Assembly: GCA_018894105.1 (NCBI GenBank)
Contig: CM032124.1
Location: 8,727,501-8,791,500 of the forward strand
DNA length: 64,000 nt
Direction: 5' to 3'
Source of the DNA: Jacaranda mimosifolia
Taxonomy: Eukaryota > Streptophyta > Magnoliopsida > Lamiales > Bignoniaceae
A model generated the notes under the pieces. The model was not told the origin of the DNA, ran no database searches, and saw nothing but the letters and a program-made list of their open reading frames with translations. The position numbers and the translations under genes are program-made. This document shows positions 47,270 to 57,862 of this stretch, one piece after another; position 1 is the first letter of the stretch, and each line of letters opens with the position of its first letter.

Positions 47270-47764
47270 TGGAAATACCTTTGAAATCAATGCCCTGAGT
47301 TTGATTCCTAGGGACTGAAATAGTCAGTCCCTCAAACGCATGAAATTGAAGGTTCTCATTTCCCAAGTTCTGTTGTTCTTCCACTATTTCTTTTGCTGAA
47401 CTGACAACAGAGTCAGTGCAATTAACAAACGAATTAAGCGCAGCGTCTCTATTTCTCCAATGTCAAAAGGAATCTTGTCCAAAGATCTCATGCTTCTAAG
47501 AACAAGGCTCTCAAGATTAGGAAAATGGACTTTTTCTGCTCTCCAACACTTCAAATCACTATAGTTAATTGACAATAACTTCAAATGAAGAAATTCTCCT
47601 TCAACTGGATTCCACTCGGGCCCTTCAAAGGCATTCTGGTAAAGTTTAAGCACTTCAGGATTGGGCAATGAACCAATGATCGTTATGTATTTCCAAGGAA
47701 TTCTGCAATAAGTCAAACTTAAGTTCTTCAGTGAATGTGGAAAGACCTTCAATTTATGGTGCAA
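47270..47764 (-). pseudogene. NLR3: C-terminal LRR fragment of an R1-like NLR
   Basis: Minus strand. The open stretch 47764-47384 contains LKNLSLTYCRIPW, then IGSLPNPEVLKLYQNAFEGP and FPNLESLVLRSM, equivalent to the last LRRs of NLR1 and NLR2. A frameshift near 47440 leads to KEIVEEQQNLGNENLQ, the family C-terminus. Everything N-terminal (CC, NB-ARC, early LRRs) is absent because duplication copy C ends at ~47755. Compared with NLR2, PNPEV replaces PNLEV. It is non-functional. Confidence 0.9.
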
Positions 47765-47765
47765 T

Positions 47766-48584
47766 CATAATTGTTTAGATCTCGTATAAGGGATGTATAA
47801 ATGTATTTAATTTGAATTATAAGTTTAAAATGCGAAATCATAATCTTTCTTTTCGATGATTAGTTGGCAACATAATAAAGTACAGTAACCTACCACCTGT
47901 ATAAGCAATTGATAGTAAATTTTGTTTGTAAGTTAAGGGTGCATTATATTAAAATAATTGTTACCAATAATAAAATTTTATTTATTTTGGGCTATATCCC
48001 ATTAAATGGCTCCATATATATTTTGGGCCTATTAAATTGAATTTTTCTTTAAATGCTTTTTCATTATTAAACCCATAAAATATATGATTGGTATTTTTAT
48101 ATTTATTATATTTTTATATATTATCTTTTAATTTCAATACACATTATATTTTAATATCTTTTGATGTATTTTTTTTGTAATCAATGATAAATTGATTGAA
48201 TTTTCAATAGAAATGTCAAATAATTACATATAATATACGTTAATATATTTACAAAATTATGTTAACAAGTTATTTTAGGAAAAATGCTAGAATTTATTAT
48301 CAATTGAAATCCTTCAAATCAATTCAAAATTCTCGCCATATTATTATAATATTTTGCATTAATATATTGACTAACATAAATCCATATTTATATTTTAATA
48401 TTATTTAAAGAATTTATTTTTATATTAGTTAAGTTCTATGAATAAAAATCAATAAAAAAACTATATAATAAAATTATCCTTTATTGAAAATATATTAAAA
48501 AATACATATATATATGTATGTATATTATACGTTACATATAAATACATAAAATATATATACATAAGTACGTATTTATTTATAAAT
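47766..48584. other. AT-rich intergenic
   Basis: No gene recognised. It ends in a TA/CA-rich stretch (48500-48580) next to a GC-rich block, the same juxtaposition as inside the element at 461-1487. Confidence 0.45.
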
Positions 48585-48770
48585 ATAACCCCATCCAACT
48601 CCCATGACCCCAAATCTTGCGGCCACGGCCAGCGGCTATCGCTGGGCATGACTGGTGGGTGCGGCAAGGTGCGGTAGGGGTGGGAGGAGGTAGCCGAGTG
48701 CGGGACTGTGCTGAGGAGGAAGGTGTGTGGGTGTCTGGGTGGGGTGTCGCCGGTTTGGAAGAAAGAAGAT
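48585..48770. other. GC-rich island flanked by TA repeats
   Basis: An abrupt GC-rich block (GCGGCCACGGCCAGCGGC, later GGTGGGTGCGGCAAGG) in AT-rich DNA, followed by a TTAATTAATTAA stretch. The flanking pattern resembles the core of the foldback element at 461-1487. I see no TIRs or target duplication here. Confidence 0.4.
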
Positions 48771-48819
48771 AATTTTTGTTCTTTAATTAATTAATTTTAT
48801 TTATTTTTAATGGAAAATA

Positions 48820-49215
48820 AATTTAATTAAGTTAAATATATTTATTTGTTAAGATTATTAATTATGTAATTTAAAATTTTTAAAATTATACGATCTGAAA
48901 TAATAACTTTAAACTTTTCTTGTTTTAAATTTTTTCAATTATGAACTAAATTTAGTTAAATTATTCTAAATATGTCTATTCAATATTATTGAGTATACAA
49001 GTTAAAATTATTAAAATTATATTTTAGAATGATAGTTTTAGATTTTTCTATTTTTTAATTTTATATCTTAATTAATAAATAAATTCAACTAAATTTATTT
49101 ATATTATTTTGGACATATTTATTATTAAACATTATAGAGTTATATAATTTAAAATTATTAAATTATATTATTTAAGATAATAAATTTTTATTTTTAATTT
49201 TTTATTTTAACTATT
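48820..49215. repeat. Three diverged ~130-bp AT-rich tandem repeats
   Basis: Each unit carries TAATTTAAAATTNTTAAAATTAT-like, GATAATAA(A/C)TTT-like and TTTTTAATTTT-like cores in the same order (about 48830-48960, 48960-49085, 49085-49215). Divergence is high, so the array is old. Confidence 0.5.
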
Positions 49216-49224
49216 TTTTGTTGT

Positions 49225-49271
49225 TGGGAGGGGGGGGGGGGAGGGAGGGAGGGAGGGAGGGGGAGGTGGGG
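49225..49271 (+). repeat. G-run (GGGA)n tract, quadruplex-capable
   Basis: A run of about eleven G is followed by five GGGA-type units and GGGGGAGGTGGGG. More than four closely spaced G-triplets on the plus strand satisfy the usual G-quadruplex pattern. Confidence 0.9.
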
Positions 49272-49628
49272 AATATTTATGAAGAATTAGATGTATTAAG
49301 AATTTAAAATATAAAGCAATGACTTGTTGTGAAATTAACAACTTTTTGTAAAAGAAACATATATGTCATTTAATTTAAACATATTTCATATGAGTGAAGT
49401 ATAATATTCTTACATCACCTCAGACATGCCCCTCTTTCTATGTTTACAACTATATTAAAACTTAATGATAAAAGACTCCCAATTTATACATATAGCCCAA
49501 CTGTAAATCATCGTCCAGGATGCTAGTGCAACATGAATAAATTGTATTAATTATTAATACTAATATTTTTTGTTTAAATTTTTATTTTTGGATTACAAAA
49601 ATAAGGATTATATCATCTTCAAATACCT

Positions 49629-49668
<40 letters not shown>

Positions 49669-49950
49669 CAATAAAATTTTAAGATAAAGAAATTTGTTTT
49701 TATAGATCATCCTTGAGATGAAATTTACATGTAAACAAATTGCAGTGCATTTGTAATTAATAGAGAATTGATGTCTAAATTATGTGGAAAAATGTTTTAT
49801 TGCACAAAATAAACCTGCAATTTTGAAAATATATTGATCATGTTTAAATAACCTATTACTATATTTTATGTAATTTTTAAATATAATTTACAAAAATTAT
49901 CTCATAGTTGCTTTGCAATGGCACTTATATTCTTGTCTTTATACCACTTT
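49272..49950. other. AT-rich intergenic with (AC)n(AT)n repeat
   Basis: No gene. A compound microsatellite lies at about 49627-49670. Confidence 0.5.
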
Positions 49951-50374
49951 TGATGATGTTGTTTGAAATAATAAATTGAAAATAAACGTTAAATGATCTG
50001 TTGATTTTGCCTTGAAATTTGAGGTAAAATTGACAAGGAACGAAAGAAATGGAGCAAAATGGAGCGAAAGTGGTCGAAATTGGCTCGAGAACACACCCCG
50101 GTGCATTTTGAAAGGACGACGCGTGCTGGGGTGCGAGGTAAGGTGCGCCAAGATGTGTAAATGGGCGAAAATGGCACAAAAAGATGCGTCGGACGCCCCG
50201 GCGCAAGATTTTTGCGCCGCAGCGTGCAGTAAACAGTAACTTTGCGCCGGGGCGCAAGTTTTTTGCGCTCCAGTGCAAAGTTTCTGCCCTAGTGCAACAA
50301 AGGTCAACTGGGGCGCAAGTTTTGTGGCCCCAGTGCGCGGCGCAGGCCCACGGGCCTTGGGCTTCGTTTTCGGG

Positions 50375-50381
50375 TATAAAT
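50375..50381 (+). promoter_or_regulatory. Probable TATA box of the copia LTR
   Basis: TATAAAT lies about 300 bp before the primer-binding site, downstream of the GC-rich U3-like part, where an LTR promoter would be expected. Confidence 0.5.
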
Positions 50382-50593
50382 TTAGCATTTTTTCTTCCAA
50401 GAAAGTATCACGAATATAACACAAGGGCTTCTTTACTGCTTTTGAGTAATTCTCTCAAGACGGAGTTTAGAACGAGGGTGTTAGGTGTTTTTGTGAGATT
50501 TCTGGATTCAAATTTGTACTTGCACTTTGATTTGAGATCAATAAAATTCTTTTTCTTTGTTGGTGGATTAGACACATCGCCGAACCACGTTAA

Positions 50594-50653
50594 ATCCTGT
50601 TGTCACTTTACATCGAATTACTTTACTATTATTTCATTATTTCCGCAATAGAT
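50594..50653 (+). repeat. Inverted repeat arm 1, inside the 5' LTR
   Basis: These 60 bases near the LTR 3' end match the reverse complement of 54521-54580 at 56 of 60 positions (counted by hand). Confidence 0.95.
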
Positions 50654-50673
50654 CCTCCTGGGTTACAACAAAC

Positions 50674-50685
50674 TGATATCGGAGC
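50674..50685 (+). other. Primer-binding site-like sequence (initiator tRNA-Met type)
   Basis: TGATATCGGAGC differs by two bases from TGGTATCAGAGC, the usual copia minus-strand primer site complementary to initiator tRNA-Met, and lies just after the LTR end. Confidence 0.75.
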
Positions 50686-50697
50686 AGGTTGGATCAG

Positions 50698-53600
50698 ATG
50701 TCAGGAATGAAGTACGAGGTAGAGAAATTCGATGGGAAGAACGACTTTGGGCTGTGGAAGATGAAGGTTCACGCCCTCCTATGTCAACAAGGTTTACAGA
50801 GAGCGTTAAAGGGCAGAGATTCCCTACCGGAAACGCTGAAGGACGAGGAGAAGGATGAGTTCATGGCGAAGGCTTACAGTACTCTGGTGTTATCATTGGC
50901 GGATAACGTACTGAGAGAGGTTGCCACGGAAAGTACGCCAGCGGATTTATGGAAGAAGCTGGAGAGTCTATATATGACAAAATCCCTGACGAATCGGTTG
51001 TATTTGAAACAACGATTATATACATTGAGAATGAAAGAAGGTATATCTATCACTCAACATATTAATTTTTTCAATAAGGTGATTCTGGATCTCGCTAATA
51101 TAGATGTCAAAATTGATGATGAGGATCAAGCCTTAATTCTCTTGTGTTCTCTGCCAAAATCTTTTGAGCACTTGGTTACTACTTTGTTGTACGGGAGAGA
51201 TACGATTTCAATGGAGGATGTGAAGGCCTCGTTGAATTCCAACGAGTTGAGAAAACATGTCCTGGGCAGCAACGATGCTAAAAGTGGGGAAGGATTGGTG
51301 GCTAAAGGGAGACCGAGAGAAAGGGGAAGGAGTAGAAGCCTATCTTAGTCCAGAACCAATCCTAGAAATGGTGACAAGTGTTTTAGGTGCGGTGGAAAGG
51401 GGCATTGGAAACGGAATTGTCCGGAAAGAGGAAAGGCAAAGGATGCAGGTGAAACTTCTGATTAGAAATGGGATGATGTCGCAAGAATTGTTGAGGATGA
51501 GTCAGATAGCGGGCTTGTTCTCAACGTTGCTGAAACTTTACTAAGCTCTGAATGGATTTTGGATAGTGGCTGCTCCTACCATATGTGCCCATGAGAAGAT
51601 TGGTTTACCACATACCAAAAATATGATGGTGGTAAAGTGCTTATGGGGAACGATGCTTCTTGCAGGGTTGTAGGAATTGGCTTAGTTTGTATCAGAATGC
51701 ATGATGGGATAGTAAGGACCCTAACAGGTGTGCCTCATGTTCCAGATCTAAAGAAAAATCTGATATCGCTTGATGCTCTGGACAAGAATGGTTGTGAGTA
51801 CAGAGCTCGAGATGGAGTTCTGGGGGTTTCCAAAGGTCCACTGCTTATCATGAAAGGGAGAAAAGTGGAATGGCCTTTACATATTGCAGGGAAACACGAT
51901 TTCTGGTACTGCAGTGGTTTCTTCATCAGTCAATGATACTACGAGACTCTGGGATATACGGCTTGGGCATATGAGTGAGAGGGGGATGTCAGAACTAAGC
52001 AAACGATGTTTGCTTTGCGGGGAGAAGACTGGAGAACTAGATTTCTACGAGTAGTGCCTGCTGGGCAAGCAACACATGGTGAAATTCGGCACTGCAGTTC
52101 ACAAGACCAAAGGTACCTTGGATTACTTTCACTTAGATATTTGGGGCCTTCTCAGGTTCCTTCAAATAGAGGTGCAAGGTACATGCTGACATTCATAGAT
52201 GATTTCTCACAGAGAGTATGGGTGTACATGCTAAAGCATAAGGATGAGGTGTTTGTCAACTTCAAGATGGAAGACCTTAATTGAGAAGCAAACAGGAAAA
52301 GAGATCAAGCGCTTGAGGACTGACAACGGATTGGATTTTTGCAATAAGGAATTTCAGGAATTCTGCAAAAAGGAAGGACTTGTGAGGCATTGCACAGTTG
52401 TACATACACCACAATAGAATGGAGTTGCAGAACGGATGAACAGGACTATCTTGGAAAGAGCTAGATGCATGCTCTTTAATGCCGGATTGGCCAAGGATTT
52501 TTGGGCAGAAGTAATTAACACTGCTTGTTATTTGGTAAATAGTTCACCATCAACTGCTTTGGACTGCAAGACACCAATGGAAGTTTGGTCCGGGTCTCTT
52601 ACTGATTACTCAAATTTGAGAGTATTTAGGTATCCAGCCTATGCTCATGTCCGGGATGGGAAGCTTGAGCCAAGGGCTAGGAAGTGCATATTTCTAGGCC
52701 ATGAAGATGGAGTTAAATGTTATCGTTTATGGTGTAATGATGACAAGGGCTCCAAGATGATTATCAGTAAGGACGTAACATTTGATGAGTCTGCAATGAT
52801 GAAGAAGGTGAAGCAGCAGGAAAGCAGTCAACAGGGCGTTAAAGAGAAGATGGAGATTCATATTGATCCTCCACAAGTTTCAAAGGGGAAACAGAAGGTG
52901 GTAGATGAAGCTGGTGATAGCACATTACCACCTAAACAACAACAAGAAAATGAACCACTACAAAATTATCGCTTGCCTCGCGATAGGGAGAGGAGGTAGA
53001 TCAAACCACCACAGCGATATGCTTACTCAGATCTGGTAGCTTATGCTTTGAGTTCAGCTAAGGAGTTTGTAGGAGATGATTCAGTCTCACACAAAGAGGC
53101 AATTTCAGGACCTAATTCTGATAAATAGGTTGCAGCTATGAGTGAAGAGATGGAGTCTCTACACAAGAATAGCACATGGGAGTTGGTTGATATACCCAAA
53201 GGGCAGAAGATTGTAGGTTGCAAATGGATCTACAGGAAAAAGGAAGGGATTCTCGGTGTTGAAGATGCTAGATACAAGGCGCAATTGGTTGCTAAAGGTT
53301 TTACTCAGAGAGAGGGAGTTGACTTTCATGAAGTATTCTCCCCAGTTGTAAAACATACCTCCATTCATGTTTCACTTGCCATGGTTGCTCTGTTTGATAT
53401 GGAACTAGAGCAGATGGATGTGAAAATAGCGTTTTTGCATGGTGAGTTAGGGGAACAAATCTACATGAGTCAACCAGAAGGATTCGTTGTTCCTAGGAAA
53501 CAAAATCAAGCATGTCTTTTGAAGAGGTCATTATATGGTCTGAAGCAGTCTCCCAGGCAGTGGTAGAAAAGGTTTGATGTTTTTATTACCAAGATAGGAT

Positions 53601-54545
53601 ATACTAGAAGCAAATTTGATTGTTGTGTATATTACAAAATTTGTACTGATAGCCTTCTCATATATTTGTTGTTGTACGTTGATGATATGTTGATTGCCTC
53701 TAGAAACATATCTGAGATCAACCAATTAAAAGCTCAGTTAAGTGAAGAATTTGAGATGAAGGATTTGGGTGGTGCAAAGAAGATTTTGTGCATGGAGATT
53801 ATCCGGGACGACATGCAGGATTGTTGTACTTGTCTCAACAGCATTATATTGAGAAAGTACTTGAGCGATTTGGGATGGATAAGTCCAAGCCAGTTAGTAC
53901 GCCACTTGCAGCTCATTTCAGACTCTCATCAGATCTATCACTGAGTACTGAGGAAGAGGTGGAGCACATGTCAAATGTGCCATATGCTAGTGCAGTGGGT
54001 AGCTTGATGCACGCCATGGTGTGCACAAGCCTGGAAAAAGTCATTGGTAGGTTGTGAAATGGATCATGAGGTATTTGAGAGGCTATGCAGACAAATGTTT
54101 GAGGTATAGTCAATCGAATTCTACTACAAGAATTATTGGCTATGTGGATGCGGATTATGCAGGAGATTTGGACAGCAGAAGGTCCATGACGGGCTATGTG
54201 TTTTGTGTATCAAGTTGTACGGTTAGCTGAAAGGCGACTTTGCAGTCATCAGTTGCATTGTCCACAACAGAAGCTGAGTACATGGCTTTGGCTGAAGGCG
54301 TTAAGGAAGGCATTTGGCTAAAGGGGCTGATCAATGATATGGGTATGACTTCTTAGATCACTAAGGTATTTTATGACCGTCAGAGTGACATACACTTGTC
54401 AAAGAATCAAGCATTTCATGAGAGAACAAAGCACATAGATGTGAGGTATCACTTTGTTCGGGATATGGTGTCTCAAGGAGTCATGTTGGTTAACAAAATT
54501 GGGACTAAGGATAATCCGGCATCTATTGCGGAAACAATAAAATAA
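50698..54545 (+). pseudogene. Copia gag-pol polyprotein pseudogene (Tork/Tnt1-like)
   Basis: Starts at ATG 50698 (MSGMKYEVEKFDGKNDFGLW). Gag with the UBN2-type core runs to ~51348, followed by a knuckle CFRCGGKGHWKRNC in another frame (~51390). Protease is WILDSGCSYHMC (~51555-51590). GAG-pre-integrase ends in RLGHMSERGM (~51960). Integrase pieces include FIDDFSQRVWVYM, TDNG (~52320) and NGVAERMNRTILER (~52420-52460). RT has WELVDIPKGQKIVGCKW, SLYGLKQSPRQW and LLYVDDMLIAS (~53672). RNase H has DADYAGD and [12 protein letters not shown], ending at DNPASIAETIK. The order PR-INT-RT-RH defines Ty1/copia. More than ten stops or frameshifts; several are CAG-to-TAG or TGG-to-TGA. The last pol residues and polypurine tract are lost. 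Confidence 0.92.
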
Positions 54546-54580
54546 TAGAAAAGTAATTCGATGTAAAGTGACAACATGAT
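54521..54580 (-). repeat. Inverted repeat arm 2, fused to the end of pol
   Basis: An inverted 60-bp copy of the 5' LTR segment 50594-50653 lies where the end of RNase H, the polypurine tract and the 3' LTR should be. No direct-repeat LTR follows. Confidence 0.95.
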
Positions 54581-55490
54581 CTCAATAAAATAGTTCTAAA
54601 AGTAATGGGATTTTCTATTTTTTTTTTTTTTTCAAAATTTTGTTGTAACACTTCTATACAGACATTACTAATATCTCAAATATTTTTTTTCCTAGTAACA
54701 CAGCATGCAATAAAAAAAAAATAGAGGGAGCAATGCTTTGTTTTAATTTGCATAGAATAGTTTTTACCAATAATCCCATACATTAAAATATGTAGCAAGC
54801 AAAAAATATTGAAGGAGTGGATAATCAATTTAATTTTCAAAATGATATGCAGAAGAAATCTTAATATATTTTAAGAAGCAGGCATAAAACTAATCATTCT
54901 TGTTCTCAATTGTAGAAAAGAAAAAGCATGAACATATATAGTTAAATCGAAGAACGTAAATTTTGACAAAATGAAATACTTTGTTCTCAAATGGTGCTAC
55001 ATCTCCTATTCCATACATGGATGAGCGTCACATGTACCATTTCATACAGAAGTTTAACAATGAAACCCAAACATCGTTTGTTCATGGCAAAAGGAAAGTC
55101 CCCCATCTACAGGAGGAAATTCAGCCATGAAAGGAAAGAAATGAAGAAGGAAAATGCTAATCGAAGGGGCAAAAAAAAAAAAAAAGGTAAGAGAGAGAAA
55201 AGCTTCGTAACCACTCATCAGCAATTTTTCGACATCCCAAAAAATCTATTTTCTGCTCCAATTTTGAATCTCTTGGTTTTAGCGTTATTGCATTTGTTCA
55301 TCGTTAGCACATACTTGTTAAGATGATTCCTTTTTATAGTTTATTTAATCAATTAATTTATTTGTTTCGAAAGGGTGTTGTTCAATCGGATTTCCAATGA
55401 AAAAAGCTCTGAAAACTCAAAAGTCAAAAACTAGCAACTTCCATGGACTGAAGGTCCTTATAGACGTGGCATGACAACAAGTAGCAGGAT
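54581..55490. other. Intergenic, no recognised gene
   Basis: AT-rich with T- and A-runs. A plus-strand frame at 54991-55326 is Lys/Arg-rich because of poly(A) and shows no domain. Confidence 0.5.
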
Positions 55491-55498
55491 ATCTCAGT

Positions 55499-56670
55499 TA
55501 GAGGTGTCAAAATGGGCCGGCCTGACCGACCCAGTCCAGCTCGGCTCCCAAAAAAAAAGGGCCCAACTCGACTCGTTTAATTTTTTAATATGGGCTGGGA
55601 TGGACCGGCTCGCTTGAAAACCCATCTCGAGCTGAAATTTTGCAACCCGTGATCGGCTCGGCCCACGGACCATGAAGGACCGTGGGCTAGCCCAGCTCGC
55701 GGGCTAAACGAGCCAGCTTGCGGGCTACGTGGGCTAGCCCGCAATATTTTTTTAATTTAAATTATAATTTAAAAATTATAAATTTATAATTTATAATTAA
55801 GAATGTATAATTTATAATTTATTACTTTATAAATGTATAAATTAATAATTAAGAAATTCTAATTTTTAAATTATAAATTATAAATTTATAAAAATTATAA
55901 ATTAAAAAAAAAATTGAGAAAGGTGAAGACCATATTGCCTCAATTTGAAGAAGACGATGAAGAATGGCTTGAAACTGCATCCACCATCGCATCTCAATCC
56001 GAGAGCGATTTAGATCACTTGAGTGAATGACCGGTTTATCATTGGACATATTTAGATGTTTAGATATTACAAAGTTGTTTTTTTTTTTTTTTTGGTCATT
56101 ATTGTGTACTTTCATTTAGAGGATTGGTCAAATCCACCTCTATATAATTTTTTTTTCTAAATTAATGACGGGTAGAGGGGTTCATGCCAAACCCCTCACC
56201 ACCTTATTTGGTGGTATTTTTGGAAAAATATAATTGATAAAAAAAATTAATATAAGTATAAATTTCTAAGTTTTTATAAAAATTTAAGTGTTGTAAAATA
56301 TTAAAAATCACATAAGTATAAATTATTAAGTCTTTTAAAAAAGTATGAGTGTTGAAAAAAACGTTAATAATCACATAAACATAAAAACTTCAAAATTTTA
56401 AATTCATTTTCAAAAAAAAACAAAAGAAACTCGCGGGCCAACCTATGAGCCGGCTCTCTAGCCGAACCGCCTAGCTTGGCTCATATATAAACCGGCTCAC
56501 CTATATAGTGGGTTGGTTTTGAGCCGAGCCGGACTTTTCAATTTTCAGCCCGTCACGGTACGGACAGTGAAAGGCCCACAAGCCGGCCCGGCCCGACTCG
56601 GCCCAGAACCGCCATTAATCGTTTGTTAAACGAGCCGGGCTGGCTCGGCTCGGCTCATTTGACACCTCTA
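55499..56670. mobile_element. hAT element, 1172 bp, perfect 8-bp TSD
   Basis: Exact duplication ATCTCAGT at 55491-55498 and 56671-56678. Ends TAGAGGTGTCAAAATGGGCC and, as reverse complement, TAGAGGTGTCAAATGAGCCG. GGCTCGGC/GCCGAGCC motifs fill both subterminal regions (55510-55745 and 56430-56660). An AT-rich interior contains a small coding-like remnant. Confidence 0.95.
55912..56030 (+). pseudogene. Possible C-terminal tail of a hAT transposase
   Basis: A short open stretch with coding-like composition reads FEEDDEEWLETASTIAS, then SDLDHLSE and TGA at 56028-56030. It lies inside a hAT element where the 3' end of the transposase gene would sit in the autonomous parent. The acidic Trp-containing ending suits hAT transposase C-termini, but no catalytic motif is present. 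The identification is by position and composition. Confidence 0.4.
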
Positions 56671-56689
56671 ATCTCAGTGGCTTTGTAGA

Positions 56690-56990
56690 CTTGATAATGG
56701 GACAGCCAATGGTTGTGAGTATATATGCCTCACTGCTAACTAACTATATAAATGACCCGAGGCTACAAACAAGGTGCTTGGTTTTTCATCGTATCATTGG
56801 ATCTATAACACACTGATGACATTTTTTTGGAAGTTATCATTAAGAGTTTGACAAATTGGGCTATTGACCACAAGTTGTTTACCATAACATTTCATGATTG
56901 TTCTGCATATGAAATTATAATTTTCAGAATTAAAGATTGGCTATCTCAAAAGTAAAATAAAATTACAAGTCCCCAAGCAATCCTGAGAAA
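56690..56990 (+). pseudogene. Degenerate hAT transposase fragment
   Basis: Across several frames, plus-strand pieces recall the middle of hAT transposases: YINDPRLQTRCLVFH (56740-56790), then NWAIDHKLFTITFHDCSAYE (~56855-56915), then FRIKDWLSQK (~56925-56955). The pattern W-x-I-x-x-K-L-x-x-I-T-x-D-x-C-S-A is typical of this family just after the first catalytic block. Stops and frameshifts are frequent. It flanks, but is outside, the TSD-bounded hAT element, so it is a different, older insertion. Confidence 0.55.
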
Positions 56991-57501
56991 ATTTAATGAA
57001 CTTGTTCAACTAGTACGAATTATAGCTCTCCTAAATCTCCTTCATTCACAGTTGCAGTTGCACCAAATCTAATTAGCAAGGAGTGAGCATCTTAGTAGCT
57101 GGGTTTGCATTTAAAGATTCTCATATGAAACTTTTCGGGATGTCGAAATGCTTGCGGCAACTATCTGCGTAGCTTTTCTCACCGAAAATTCAATTGAACA
57201 ACCAATGTTTTTTTTCTTTGTTTTTCTTCTTTATTTCATATTTTTCCTCTTTGATTAGCATGTTTCCTTCTTCATTTCTTTCCTTTCATGGCTGAGTTTC
57301 CTTCGGCTATGCTGGAGATGGGGACTTTCCTATTGCCACGAACAAACGGTGTTTGGGTTTCATCGTTAAACCTCTGTATCAAATGGTATATGTGGCACTC
57401 ATTTGTGATGCAATAGGAGATGTAGTACCATCTGGGAATAGAGGATTCCATCCGAATAATGCCCACAAATTAATAATAAACAATAAAGCCTTTAGAATTT
57501 T
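56991..57501. other. Intergenic, no recognised gene
   Basis: Mixed-composition sequence with short frames on both strands at 57270-57550 that I cannot assign to a family. Confidence 0.45.
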
Positions 57502-57862
57502 GAGGGTGTTTAGCCAAATTTATTTAAGCACTCTTATAAGCTTCTACATATTATAAGATGTTTTTAGAGTTTATAAGAAGTTAGATTTGTTTTTTAAAAA
57601 TAAATTCTTAAAGTGTTTGGATAAAATAAGATCTTGAAACTTATGAGATGTTAGTAATGATAATTTTGTAATTAATATGATTAAAATTAAGAGAGCATGT
57701 TAAAATATTCAAAATAAGTTAGAAACTCCTTACTTTTTTAAAAAGAGTTCATAAGCTACTAACATCTTATTTTTGGAGCTTATAAGCTATTTTTCAAAAA
57801 ACTTTACCAAACATTCTCTATCTTATGTTTTGAGGAGCTTATAAGCTCATCCAAACACCCTC
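57502..57862. mobile_element. Foldback MITE (GAGGGTGTTT termini), 361 bp
   Basis: Left end GAGGGTGTTTAGCCAAATTT; right end, as reverse complement, GAGGGTGTTTGGATGAGCTT. The arms pair over long stretches with repeated CTTATAAGCT/AGCTTATAAG palindromes. The flanks show no convincing target duplication, so the superfamily is open. Confidence 0.75.

Larger units (their letters stand above)
42890..47760. repeat. Segmental duplication copy C (NLR block)
   Basis: Parallel to copy B from ~13284 and to copy A from 44232, in the same orientation. It breaks off within the NLR LRR coding sequence at ~47755, after which unrelated DNA begins. Private insertions are a Tourist MITE (44536-45040) and a SINE (45791-46014). 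Confidence 0.9.
49950..50670 (+). repeat. 5' LTR of a copia element (left end not definable)
   Basis: It precedes the primer-binding-like site and contains, in order, a GC-rich stretch with repeated GGCGCAAGTTTTTTGCGC-type motifs (50150-50340), a TATA box TATAAAT (50375-50381), AATAAAATTC (~50540), the copia-typical CGCCGAACCACG (~50580), and the end GGGTTACAACA (50670). The 5' boundary is a guess because no direct-repeat 3' LTR exists for comparison. Confidence 0.65.

Noticed and set aside
49925..50651. Frames of 117-161 aa over the copia LTR
   Set aside because: They cover an LTR with a TATA box, GC-rich repeats and a primer-binding site; open frames on both strands are a by-product of composition.
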